A stretch of DNA of 64,000 nt from Alteripontixanthobacter sp. (GTDB lineage: Bacteria; Pseudomonadota; Alphaproteobacteria; Sphingomonadales; Sphingomonadaceae). The DNA is taken from positions 124,001 through 188,000 of the forward strand of contig JBDVPM010000008.1 of assembly GCA_039968605.1 (NCBI GenBank), in the 5' to 3' direction. The translations under genes were made by a program, and so were the position numbers. The notes below the pieces were generated by a model. It saw only the letters and a program-made list of their open reading frames with translations, was not told the DNA's origin and made no database searches. Shown in pieces: positions 17,734 through 25,844 of the stretch (the stretch's first letter is position 1; each line of letters opens with the position of its first letter).

Positions 17734-17764
17734 GCAAGCCCGTGCTTATCAAGAGAAGGCTTGC
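17734..17764 (+). terminator. Possible stem-loop after the peptidase gene
   Basis: GCAAGCC at 17734-17740 pairs exactly with GGCTTGC at 17758-17764 around a 17-base loop, 12 bases past the peptidase stop. There is no T-tract, so termination would be weak or factor-dependent. Confidence 0.3.
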
Positions 17765-17847
17765 ATCTTCGCGGGCGCGGTGTCTATGCGGCGCCTGCCG
17801 GGCAGTGCGAACGTGGATAATGTTCAAGCCCTTAGTGGAAATGCTCT

Positions 17848-17921
17848 GCGGGTGTAGCTCAATGGTAGAGCAGCAGCTTCCCAAGCTGACGACGAGGGTT
17901 CGATTCCCTTCACCCGCTCCA
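17848..17921 (+). tRNA. tRNA-Gly (anticodon CCC)
   Basis: This 74-base gene folds as a full cloverleaf with an encoded CCA. The acceptor is GCGGGTG/CACCCGC, the D stem GCTC/GAGC, the anticodon loop TTCCCAA with CCC at 17880-17882, and the T arm GAGGG-TTCGATT-CCCTT. It closely follows the bacterial tRNA-Gly-CCC pattern and reads GGG codons. The first anticodon-stem pair (27-43) is G-A, a mismatch. No repeated copy of its 3' end was seen nearby, so there is no sign of an integrated element. Confidence 0.97.
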
Positions 17922-17995
17922 GCTTTCCTGTCATAGCGGCGTCACCTTACCTATATTAGGTGCAAAACCGCACACAGACGCAGGAGTCGCCCGCA

Positions 17996-19363
17996 ATGAC
18001 CAAGCCGCTTACCGCCGATCGCCGCAAGTTTCTGGCAGGGACCGGTAGCGCGTTCGCCGCGTTGGCCGCGAGCGGGTGTACGTTTCGTAATTCGGCTGGC
18101 GGCGGGATGCAGGCCCCGGTCTCCGCTGCGCCGATGCGCGAATTTGTGGATTACGGCCCGCTGGTGGAGGATCCGGCCGGATTGCTCGACCTGCCGCAAG
18201 GGTTTTCCTACCGCACCCTTTCCAGCCTCGGCGATGCGATGAGCGATGGTGGAACGGTGCCGGACAAGGCCGACGGGATGGGCTGCATCGATCTGGGCGG
18301 CGGACGTATCGCGCTGGTGCGCAACCATGAATTGATCCCGACCGACGATGCGGGCGCCACGCTGACCAGCGGATACGGCACACGCAATGGCGAGATCGTG
18401 CCGGGCGGGACTACGACCATCGTGCTCGATGCCGATACGCTGGCGGTGGAGCGGGAATTTCGCAGCCTTGCCGGAACCATCCGCAATTGTTCGGGTGGAA
18501 TCACGCCTTGGGGCACCTGGTTGACCTGCGAGGAAGCGCCGACCGGGCCGGGCCAGCGTTATGGCGAGGGACTTGCCAAAAATCACGGCTGGGTGTTCGA
18601 AGTGCCCGCCGCCGCGACTTCTCAGGTAGAGGCGGTTCCGCTGACAGCCATGGGCCGTTTCAACCACGAGGCCGCTTGCGTCGATCCGCGCACCGGCATC
18701 GTCTATCTGACCGAAGACCGCGACGATTCGGTGTTCTACCGCTTCATCCCCGCTGTGCCGGGCCAGTTGGCGCGCGGTGGCAGGTTGCAGGCGATGGTGC
18801 TGAGCGATGGAATGCGCGACAGCCGGAATTGGAACGAGACCGCGATGCGTGTCGGTTCGCGCCATGCGGCGCGCTGGGTCGATATTACCGATGTCGAGGC
18901 ACCGGAAGACGATCTGCGCGAGCAGGGCGCGGGCAAGGGTGCGCTGAAGATAGCCCGAGGGGAAGGGGTGCATATGGGCGAGGGCGAGCTGTATATCTGC
19001 TCGACCAGCGGCGGGGCGGCCAAGCTCGGCCAGATCTTCCGCCTTGTCCCCGGTGTGGCCGGATCGGACGATATGTTCGAGCTGTTTTTCGAAAGCACAT
19101 CGCCCGACCAGTTCAATTTCGGCGACAACCTCACCACCAGCCCCAACGGCCATCTGATCGTGTGCGAGGACCAATATTCGGATCCGGTCGACAATTACCT
19201 GCGCGGAATTACCCCGGCGGGCACGGCCTATCCGCTGGGACGCTTGCGCCGCCAGACGGAACTGGCGGGCGGCTGTTGGTCGCCCGATGGCAAATGGTTC
19301 TTCGTCAATGCCTACAGCCCCACGGTCACGGTGGCGATCACCGGCCCCTGGGCTAACGCCTGA
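17996..19363 (+). CDS. PhoX-family (DUF839) phosphatase-like lipoprotein, Tat-exported
   Basis: The product has 455 residues from ATG 17996, which has a CAGGAG site ten bases upstream; an in-frame TTG/ATG further up is less likely. The N-terminus has twin arginines (DRRKFLAG at 8-15), a hydrophobic run and a lipobox ending at Cys28 (LAASGC), so it is probably Tat-exported and may be lipidated. PhoX-type motifs include RNCSGGITPWGTWLTCEE, NHGWVFEV and GRFNHEAACVDP. PhoX enzymes are Ca/Fe-dependent alkaline phosphatases, but many family members are untested. No phosphate-regulon genes adjoin. Confidence 0.85.
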   Translation: MTKPLTADRRKFLAGTGSAFAALAASGCTFRNSAGGGMQAPVSAAPMREFVDYGPLVEDPAGLLDLPQGFSYRTLSSLGDAMSDGGTVPDKADGMGCIDLGGGRIALVRNHELIPTDDAGATLTSGYGTRNGEIVPGGTTTIVLDADTLAVEREFRSLAGTIRNCSGGITPWGTWLTCEEAPTGPGQRYGEGLAKNHGWVFEVPAAATSQVEAVPLTAMGRFNHEAACVDPRTGIVYLTEDRDDSVFYRFIPAVPGQLARGGRLQAMVLSDGMRDSRNWNETAMRVGSRHAARWVDITDVEAPEDDLREQGAGKGALKIARGEGVHMGEGELYICSTSGGAAKLGQIFRLVPGVAGSDDMFELFFESTSPDQFNFGDNLTTSPNGHLIVCEDQYSDPVDNYLRGITPAGTAYPLGRLRRQTELAGGCWSPDGKWFFVNAYSPTVTVAITGPWANA

Positions 19364-19405
19364 CGCGCCGGGACAGCCGACATTTCGGGGTTTCTGTTCG
19401 CGCTG

Positions 19406-19951
19406 GTGGCAGTCGCGCTGACGAGTTTTGGCGGGCGCGATCAATTGCTGCTGGCGCGGATGGCGCAGCGGCGCGGTCAGGCAGGCACATTGCTGGCGGT
19501 AGGATGGTCCAGCGCGATTGCGACCGCTTTGTTCATGGCCTGGGCCGCACAGTTTATCGGCGGATTGATGCCGCAGGCCGCGCAAGTCATGCTGGTGGCG
19601 CTCGCATTGCTGTTCGCTGCGGTGGAACTGGCTTGGCAGGGTCGCAAAGTGGATGCTGCGCCTCAGGAGCCGACCCATTCGCTCGGTGCATTGTTCATCG
19701 TGATGCTGGCGCGGCAATTGGGGGATTCCCCGCGTTTCATTGTGTTTGCGTTGGCGATCTGGAGCAGCAATGGCTGGCTGGCCGCGATGGGCGGCGCGCT
19801 GGCGGGCGGAGCGGGGCTGACGCTGGGCTGGCTGCTTGGCGAAGAGCTGGAGAATACCGTACCGCTGCGCAAGGTGCGCCTGGTCCTTGCGTTCGTAATC
19901 GGGGTAGCTGCCATCGTGATCGGATTAAGCGCCCGCAGTATGGCCGCTTGA
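19406..19951 (+). CDS. TMEM165/GDT1 (UPF0016)-like membrane protein, degenerate motifs
   Basis: The product has at least 181 residues and about six helices in two related halves. Each half starts with a version of the GDT1 cation motif (usually E-x-G-D-K/R-T/S). Here these are FGGRDQLLLA in the first and LARQLGDSPRF in the second, so the acidic first position is missing in both. GDT1 proteins move Mn or Ca. The open frame extends upstream to 19364 without ATG, GTG or TTG, while the GTG at 19406 cuts the first helix. Initiation may use ATT 19382 or be coupled to the upstream gene. Function is uncertain. Confidence 0.55.
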   Translation: MAVALTSFGGRDQLLLARMAQRRGQAGTLLAVGWSSAIATALFMAWAAQFIGGLMPQAAQVMLVALALLFAAVELAWQGRKVDAAPQEPTHSLGALFIVMLARQLGDSPRFIVFALAIWSSNGWLAAMGGALAGGAGLTLGWLLGEELENTVPLRKVRLVLAFVIGVAAIVIGLSARSMAA

Positions 19952-20048
19952 TCGCTTTTGACGATTGAACCAATCGCTAATCGGCAGGAAACCTAAGCCG
20001 CTCGTCTCCGTTGTTTAGATATATTTACAAACAAACGGGAGAATTCTT

Positions 20049-20510
20049 ATGGCCGAACAAGGCGATAATTCGAAAACTGCGCTTATCGGCGAGCTTAACG
20101 GGCTGCTGGCCGACCATATGGCACTGTTCTTCAAGACCAAGAATTTCCACTGGCACCTGGCCGGGCCGCGCTTTCGCGACCTGCATTTGCTGTTCGACGA
20201 ACAAGCGATCGAAATTCGCGACCAGATCGACGTGATCGGCGAGCGGGTCCGCAAGCAGGGCGAAGCCACGCTGACCTCGATCGGGTCGGTCGCCAAGCAT
20301 ACGCAGGTGAAGGATCAGGACGATACCTCGCTCGACGCAGATGCGATGGTGCGCGAATTGCGCGACGACAACGCCGCGATGGTCAAGCGCCTGAAGGGTA
20401 TGAAGCCGCTCGCCGAAGATGCGGGCGACAATGCCACCGACGGTTTGCTGGACGATTGGACCGACATGGCCGAAGAACGCGTCTGGTTCCTCACGCAAAC
20501 GCTGAAATAG
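20049..20510 (+). CDS. Dps-family ferritin-like DNA-protection protein
   Basis: The product has 153 residues, typical for Dps. The start at 20049 follows a GGGAGAA ribosome site. The core motif KNFHWHLAGPRFRDLHLLFDE near residues 30-50 carries the His and Asp/Glu of the inter-subunit ferroxidase site. A long helix with DQIDVIGERV follows. Dps dodecamers oxidise and store iron and shield DNA from peroxide. The 97-base leader contains an A/T-rich block (TAGATATATTTAC) likely to hold the promoter. No OxyR site was assigned. Confidence 0.93.
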   Translation: MAEQGDNSKTALIGELNGLLADHMALFFKTKNFHWHLAGPRFRDLHLLFDEQAIEIRDQIDVIGERVRKQGEATLTSIGSVAKHTQVKDQDDTSLDADAMVRELRDDNAAMVKRLKGMKPLAEDAGDNATDGLLDDWTDMAEERVWFLTQTLK

Positions 20511-20547
20511 TCTCCGCATTCCAACGGAACGATGTAAGGTGGCGGCG

Positions 20548-21171
20548 ATGGATAATCTTGAAATCATCGCCACCACAGGCGCGGCGCAGATCGCCGATCA
20601 CATCGCTGGGCAACTGGCTGCGGCCTTGGCGGCAAGCGGGGGGCCAGTCGCGATCACCGTGCCCGGGGGCTCCACCCCGTTCCCTGTTTTCGATGAGCTG
20701 CTGATGCGCGATCTCGATTTCTCGCGGCTGCTGGTCTGGCCGGGGGATGACCGCGTAGTGCCGAGCGACCATCCCGCCAGCAACACCGGCCGCATCCGCG
20801 CGCTGTTCGAACCGGCGGGGGCGGAAGTTGTCACACTCACCACCATGGAACAGGTGCCGCATTTCACGCTCAGCTGGCTGGGGATGGGGGCCGACGGCCA
20901 TATCGCCTCTTTGTTCCCCAACACCGATCCGCGCGCCGATGAGGAACGGCGGATACTCCGCCTTACCCCTGATCCCCTGCCGCCCGAAGCTCCGTTCGAC
21001 CGCATCAGCCTCACCATTCCGGCCTTGCTGGACAGCGATGCGGTGATGTTCACGCTGGGGGGCAGCGAAGAAAAGCGCACCCTGTTCGAAGCAGCCGCGC
21101 GCGGAGAGATCGACTTGCCGATCGCCCGCTTATTGAGCGCGGCGCACCAGCCTGTGATATGTTTCGCCTGA
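20548..21171 (+). CDS. pgl: 6-phosphogluconolactonase
   Basis: The product has 207 residues from ATG 20548, with AAGGTGG upstream; a GTG at 20539 is possible. Family motifs are VPGGSTPFPVFDEL, WPGDDRVVPSDHPASN and LGMGADGHIASLFP, all in order, as in DevB-type enzymes. The enzyme hydrolyses 6-phosphogluconolactone in the pentose phosphate and Entner-Doudoroff routes. The usual partners zwf and edd are not in view. Its 3' end overlaps the start of the Nudix gene by 13 bases. Confidence 0.92.
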   Translation: MDNLEIIATTGAAQIADHIAGQLAAALAASGGPVAITVPGGSTPFPVFDELLMRDLDFSRLLVWPGDDRVVPSDHPASNTGRIRALFEPAGAEVVTLTTMEQVPHFTLSWLGMGADGHIASLFPNTDPRADEERRILRLTPDPLPPEAPFDRISLTIPALLDSDAVMFTLGGSEEKRTLFEAAARGEIDLPIARLLSAAHQPVICFA

Positions 21172-21647
21172 TCGCTGCGCGGTTGGAGCGGCTGCTTCCC
21201 AAACCGCTCCACCGACTCGCTTTGCGGGCAGCCCACCGTATCCGGCACCGTTACCGCCAGCTTGCCAAGCCCGACCTGTCGGGAGTCTGCGCAGTTCTGC
21301 GGGACGCGGAGGGACGGGTGCTGCTGGTGCGTCACCATTATGGCCCGGCCAGCTGGTCGCTGCCTGGTGGCGGATTGAAGCGGAGTGAGGATCCGGCAGC
21401 TGCGATACGCCGCGAAATTCGCGAGGAATTGGCAGTGGAGTTGGTCGATCTGGAATTGCTCTCCACGCTGGAAGAGGAGCTGTCCGGCACTCGCCACACC
21501 GCCTATGTGTTCGGCGGCATGGCGGATGGCGCAGTGCGGCCCGATGGCCGCGAAATCGCAAAGGCCCGGTACTTCGTGGCGGACGAATTGCCGCGCGATC
21601 TGGGCAGGGTCGCCCGCAGCAGGTTGAGAGCGCTGGCGTTCGACTAG
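21159..21647 (+). CDS. Nudix hydrolase
   Basis: The product has 162 residues. The Nudix box is complete: GGGLKRSEDPAAAIRREIRE then ELAV, matching GX5EX7REUXEEXGU apart from the final position. An N-terminal basic helix precedes the fold. Substrates of this subgroup (NDP-X compounds, oxidised nucleotides or sugar nucleotides) cannot be told. It overlaps pgl upstream and its stop overlaps that of the convergent dinB by 4 bases. Confidence 0.88.
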   Translation: MFRLIAARLERLLPKPLHRLALRAAHRIRHRYRQLAKPDLSGVCAVLRDAEGRVLLVRHHYGPASWSLPGGGLKRSEDPAAAIRREIREELAVELVDLELLSTLEEELSGTRHTAYVFGGMADGAVRPDGREIAKARYFVADELPRDLGRVARSRLRALAFD

Positions 21648-22771
21648 AGCAAAGTTAGCTGCGCTTCTTCGGCCGCGCGTTCCTTGCGGGTTTTCTTCGT
21701 GACACCTTCCAGCGAACTCAGCGTCAGCCCCATCAGCCTGATCGGCATGGGCAGCGGCAGCACCTCTTCCAGCAATTCGCGCGAAATCCCGGCGAAGCTT
21801 TCCTTGTCCGCCACCAGCTGCGGAACCGATTTGGCCCGCGTCATCAGCGTAAAATCGTTATATTTCAGCTTTAACGTCACTGTACGCCCGCGCGCCTTGT
21901 TCCGCTCGATCCGCTCCCACACGATATCGATAATCCGCTCGCAGGTATCGCGCAGTTCTTCGGGCGCGTGCTGGTCCTCGTGAAAAGTCCGCTCTCCGCC
22001 GACCGATTTGCGCGTACGGCTGGAGCGTACCGGGCGCAGATCGATTCCCCGCGCCGCGCGGTAGAGATATTCGCCGAAGCTGCCGAAATTGCCTTTGAGC
22101 CAGGGCAGGTCTCGTTCCGCCAGATCCGCGCCGGTTTCGATGCCGAGCCGCTTGCACTTTTCCTCCGCCCTGGGCCCGATCCCGTGGAACCGGCGGATCG
22201 GCAGGCTCTGCACGAAGTCCACGCCTTCGCCGGGGCGGATCACACAGATTCCGTCTGGCTTGTTCTGGTCGCTGGCCAGCTTGGCGAGGAACTTGTTGTA
22301 GCTCACTCCCGCGCTCGCGGTCAGCTGCGTCTTGGCGCGGATTTCCTGGCGGATCAGCTGCGCGATACGAGTGGCGCTGCCGAGGCCCAGGCGGTCCTCG
22401 GTGACGTCGAGATAGGCTTCGTCGAGGCTCAGCGGCTCGACCAGATCAGTGTGGTGCAGGAACACCGCGCGGATTTGCTGGCTGGCCTCGCGGTAAGCAT
22501 CGAAGCGCGATTTGCAGAAGATCAGATCGGGGCATAGCCGCTTGGCGGTGACGCTGGGCATTGCGCTGCGCACGCCGAACTTGCGCGCTTCGTAGCTTGC
22601 CGCCGCCACCACGCCGCGCCCGCTCGACCCGCCCACTGCCACCGGTTTTCCGCGCAATTCCGGGTTGTCGCGCTGTTCCACGCTGGCGAAAAACGCGTCC
22701 ATATCCACATGGATGATCTTGCGCAGCCCGGCGGCTTCGCTTTCTTCATCCTGTTGCGGCGCGTCATCCAT
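21644..22771 (-). CDS. dinB: DNA polymerase IV (Y family)
   Basis: The product has 375 residues from ATG 22771; a much longer open frame upstream has no homology-like content. Catalytic acidic residues lie in IHVDMDAFFASVE near residue 20 and in LSLDEAYLDVTE near 118. A helix-hairpin-helix (FHGIGPRAEEKCKRLGIETGADL) and a little-finger region follow. It performs error-prone translesion synthesis. The C-terminus ends AEEAQLTLL, in the place where family members often carry a QLxLF-type beta-clamp motif. It is divergent from an MFS pump gene with 77 bases between starts. No LexA box was recognised. Confidence 0.95.
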   Translation of the reverse strand: MDDAPQQDEESEAAGLRKIIHVDMDAFFASVEQRDNPELRGKPVAVGGSSGRGVVAAASYEARKFGVRSAMPSVTAKRLCPDLIFCKSRFDAYREASQQIRAVFLHHTDLVEPLSLDEAYLDVTEDRLGLGSATRIAQLIRQEIRAKTQLTASAGVSYNKFLAKLASDQNKPDGICVIRPGEGVDFVQSLPIRRFHGIGPRAEEKCKRLGIETGADLAERDLPWLKGNFGSFGEYLYRAARGIDLRPVRSSRTRKSVGGERTFHEDQHAPEELRDTCERIIDIVWERIERNKARGRTVTLKLKYNDFTLMTRAKSVPQLVADKESFAGISRELLEEVLPLPMPIRLMGLTLSSLEGVTKKTRKERAAEEAQLTLL

Positions 22772-22848
22772 TCGCCCGATATAGCGATCCCTTGCCCGGA
22801 ATCGATAAGCACTTCCCATCGCGCGCCGCATCCCCCAAAGCGCGGCAT

Positions 22849-24084
22849 ATGGCCACAGCAGCAACCCGGACCCGCGCCCCTTTGGGCGAGCGCGAGATGA
22901 TCGTGTTGATGGCGCTGCTGATGAGCCTGCAGGCGTTCGGCATCGACGCGATGCTCCCTGCGCTTGGCGAGATGGCGGACGAATTCGGTACCGATGGCAA
23001 CCGGCGGCAGCTGGTAATCGGCGCCTATTTCCTCGGCGCAGGGATCGGTGCGTTTTTCCCAGGAGCATTCGCCGACCGGTTCGGGCGCCGTCCGGTGCTG
23101 GCCTTTGGGCTGGTCACCTATGTGACCATTTCCATCGCTTGCACGTTCGTGCGCGATTTCGACTTGCTGATCGGCTTGCGGCTGGTTCAGGGCATTGGCT
23201 GTGCGGGCCTCTCCGTCGTCCCCGCCGCCATCGTGCGCGACCATGTCGGCGGTGACCGGATGGCGCGGTTGATGAGCCTGATCATGATGATTTTCCTGAT
23301 CGTCCCCATCCTCGCCCCCGCCGTGGGGCAAGCGATCCTGTGGGTATTCGATTGGCGCGGGATTTTCTGGGCGATGGCACTGATGGGCGGTTTGGTCGCG
23401 GCTTGGGTATGGTGGCGACTGCCTGAATCGCTCACCGACGAGAACCGGCAGGAGATCGACCCGATGACGATCTTGCGCAATATGCTCGAGGCACTGAGCC
23501 TGCGCGGGGCCATCGGCTACACGATCGGCAGCGCGCTGGTGTTCGGCAGCCTGTTCGGATTCCTCAATTCCAGCCAGCAATTGATCGGCGAGGCTTTTGG
23601 CGTGGGCGACAGGTTCTTCCTGGTGTTCGGCGGCGCGGTGCTAGGCATGGTTCTGGCCAATTTCACCAATTCGCGCATTGTCGAGCGGTTCGGCGCGCGG
23701 CGTGTCAGCCATACGGCGTTGCTGGTGTTTATCGTGGTGGCGGTGGTTCAGCTGGTCAGCGCCAGCCAGCCAGACCAGCCGCTGTGGCAATTCGTGCCCT
23801 TGCTCAGCATGAGTATGGCCTGCCTGGGCTTCATCGGCGCGAATTTCGGGTCGATAGCGATGCAGCCATTCCAGCATATCGCCGGAGCCGCGAGTTCGGC
23901 GCAGACCAGCGTGCGGATGACGACCGGGGCACTGCTGGGAACGTATATAGGCTCGCTTTACGACGGGACCGCGCAGCCGCTGGCGGTGTCGATGCTCGCC
24001 TGCGCGGTGCTGGCGCTCGCAGCGGTGCTTTTTAGCGAGCGGGGGCGGTTGTTCCGGCGCAAGGTGAAGGACTTACGGGGATAG
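22849..24084 (+). CDS. MFS multidrug efflux transporter, Bcr/CflA type
   Basis: The product has 411 residues and 12 helices from ATG 22849; a TTG at 22792 would add 19 residues outside the family. The motif FADRFGRRPVLAFGL between helices 2 and 3 is the MFS loop. LRLVQGIGCAGLSVVPAAIVRD in helix 4 and LAPAVGQAI in helix 5 match the Bcr/CflA drug:proton antiporters. It would export a toxic compound from the inner membrane. No regulator gene is adjacent, and the substrate is unknown. Confidence 0.9.
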   Translation: MATAATRTRAPLGEREMIVLMALLMSLQAFGIDAMLPALGEMADEFGTDGNRRQLVIGAYFLGAGIGAFFPGAFADRFGRRPVLAFGLVTYVTISIACTFVRDFDLLIGLRLVQGIGCAGLSVVPAAIVRDHVGGDRMARLMSLIMMIFLIVPILAPAVGQAILWVFDWRGIFWAMALMGGLVAAWVWWRLPESLTDENRQEIDPMTILRNMLEALSLRGAIGYTIGSALVFGSLFGFLNSSQQLIGEAFGVGDRFFLVFGGAVLGMVLANFTNSRIVERFGARRVSHTALLVFIVVAVVQLVSASQPDQPLWQFVPLLSMSMACLGFIGANFGSIAMQPFQHIAGAASSAQTSVRMTTGALLGTYIGSLYDGTAQPLAVSMLACAVLALAAVLFSERGRLFRRKVKDLRG

Positions 24085-24114
24085 GGCTGCGAATTGCGAA
24101 GGTTGCAGCTCCTG

Positions 24115-25668
24115 CTATCCCGCGCCCAGCCGCCTCCAAGCCAGTTCTGCAAACTCGCACAGCAAAGGCCGTGTGTCGCGCGGGTCGATAATGTCTTCGA
24201 CATTGAAGCGTTCGGCGCTGCGGAAGGGCGACGTCACCTTGCTCAGCCGCTCGCGGATTGCCGCAAGCTCCGCCTCCGGATCGTCCGCCGCTTCCAGTTC
24301 GCTCTTGTAAGCCACCTCGATCCCGCCCGCGATGGGGAGGCTCCCCCAATCCCCACTCGGCCAGCAATAGCGGTACTGGAACCGCTCCGCATTGCTCATG
24401 GCGCTCCCGGCTATGCCATAGGCCCGCCGCATCACCACGCTGGCGAGCGGCACCGTTGCGCGGTAGACGGCGTTCATTGCCTGCACGCCGTAGCGGATGG
24501 TACCCGCCATCTCCGCCTCGCGCCCGATCATGAAGCCGGGATTATCGACCATATGGACGATGGGCAGGCGGAACTGGTCGGCCAGTTTGACGAACCGTTC
24601 CACTTTTTCGCTGGTCTTGGCATCCCATGATCCGCCGAGAAAGCTTGGATCGCTCGCCAGCACCGCGACCGGCCAGCCATCGAGCCGCGCCAGCGCCGTG
24701 ATCGCCGCGCGGCCCCAATTCCTACCGATCTCGAACACCGTGCCTTTGTCCATCACGATGTCGAGGCAGCGGCGCATCGAATAGACCTGTTTGTCCTCGC
24801 GCGGGACGAGGCTGAGCAGCGCTTCTTCGCGCCGGTCCACCGGGTCGTGGCATTCGGTGCGGCGCGCAGGCTGGCCGACATATTCGGGCATGAAGCCGAG
24901 GAAATGGCGCGCGCGGGCAAAGGCTTCGGCTTCGCTCGCCACCTCGTCATCGACCACGCCGTTGCGGGTGTGGATATCGCTGCCGCCGAGCTGTTCCTTG
25001 GCCTCGGCATGGTCGCGAGAGCCGCGATAGCTTTCGCCCAAGCCATCGACCACGGCGGGTCCGGCGGCGAAAATCTGGCTCAGGCCGCGCACCATCACCG
25101 AATAATGGCTTGCCGCGACCCGCGCTGCGCCGAGGCCAGCCGTGGGCCCGAGCGCCAGCGCCACCACCGGGACACTGTCGAGGTTCGCGACCACATCGCC
25201 CCAGCCGGGCACGGCGGGAATGTAAGTCGCGCCGATCTGCTCCAGCGTCTTGACCGATCCGCCACCGCCGGTCCCGTCGATCATGCGAATGATGGGTAGT
25301 TTCAGCTCATGCGCCATGCGCTCCGCCTGCACCATCTTGCGCGCGATCCCGGCATCCGCTGCACCGCCGCGAATGGTAAAATCGTCTGCCGTAGCGACGA
25401 CCGGGCGGCCATGTATGGTGGCTTTGCCGAACAGGAACGGGGCGGGGGTGACGCCGATAAGTTCGCCGCCGTCGTCATAGGAGCCTTTGCCCGCAATCTT
25501 GCCGATTTCGCTGAAGGAGCCTTCATCGCACAGCGCCGCGAGCCGTGCGCGCGCATCCATCTTGCCGCGCCCATGCTGCCGCGCAACCTTATCTGCGCCG
25601 CCCATCTGCTCGGCGAGTTCCTCGCGGCGGCGGAGTTCTTCGAGTTCCGTTTTCCAAGTCATGCTCAA
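24115..25668 (-). CDS. Acyl-CoA carboxylase, carboxyltransferase subunit
   Basis: The product has 517 residues with the two crotonase-like carboxyltransferase halves: an N-half including FTIRGGAADAGIARKMV and an acyl-CoA loop (DGTGGGGSV), and a C-half including DNPGFMIGREAE and RRAYGIAGSAMSN. The enzyme moves CO2 from carboxybiotin to an acyl-CoA. It pairs with the biotin-carrying subunit gene 176 bases upstream on the same strand. Propionyl-CoA would fit the valine route nearby, but methylcrotonyl- or geranyl-CoA are equally possible from sequence alone. Confidence 0.9.
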   Translation of the reverse strand: MSMTWKTELEELRRREELAEQMGGADKVARQHGRGKMDARARLAALCDEGSFSEIGKIAGKGSYDDGGELIGVTPAPFLFGKATIHGRPVVATADDFTIRGGAADAGIARKMVQAERMAHELKLPIIRMIDGTGGGGSVKTLEQIGATYIPAVPGWGDVVANLDSVPVVALALGPTAGLGAARVAASHYSVMVRGLSQIFAAGPAVVDGLGESYRGSRDHAEAKEQLGGSDIHTRNGVVDDEVASEAEAFARARHFLGFMPEYVGQPARRTECHDPVDRREEALLSLVPREDKQVYSMRRCLDIVMDKGTVFEIGRNWGRAAITALARLDGWPVAVLASDPSFLGGSWDAKTSEKVERFVKLADQFRLPIVHMVDNPGFMIGREAEMAGTIRYGVQAMNAVYRATVPLASVVMRRAYGIAGSAMSNAERFQYRYCWPSGDWGSLPIAGGIEVAYKSELEAADDPEAELAAIRERLSKVTSPFRSAERFNVEDIIDPRDTRPLLCEFAELAWRRLGAG

Positions 25669-25711
25669 CTCATGGCCGGAGGATCTAGGAGAGTCTATTG
25701 TCGCTTTCTCT

Positions 25712-25833
25712 CGTCATTGCGAGGAGCCGAAGGCGACGTGGCAATCCACGGTGGAACGGTTGCGCCAGAAAACGGCGGTAGCATTTGAGCGAAACGCTGC
25801 ACCATGGATTGCCGCGCTACGCTCGCAATGACG
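25712..25833. repeat. Inverted repeat element bounded by CGTCATTGCGAG
   Basis: The left arm at 25712-25748 begins CGTCATTGCGAGGAGCC and ends GTGGCAATCCA. The right arm at 25802-25833 is its diverged inverse, starting CCATGGATTGCCGCGC and ending CGCAATGACG. The 53-base interior has no coding signal. It lies between the two carboxylase genes, so it would be transcribed as a long hairpin within the mRNA. It belongs to a widespread class of short non-coding repeats and is different from the CCTTCGAGACG family in this window. Confidence 0.8.
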
Positions 25834-25844
25834 AACTTACGGGT

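Noticed and set aside
17848-17921. tRNA-Gly as an integration site for a genomic island
   Set aside because: No repeat of the tRNA 3' end, no integrase and no mobile genes were seen on either side.
17951-19717. 588-codon minus-strand open frame across the PhoX and GDT1-like genes
   Set aside because: It crosses two real genes and an intergenic gap and has a Gln/Arg/His-rich, non-protein-like composition.
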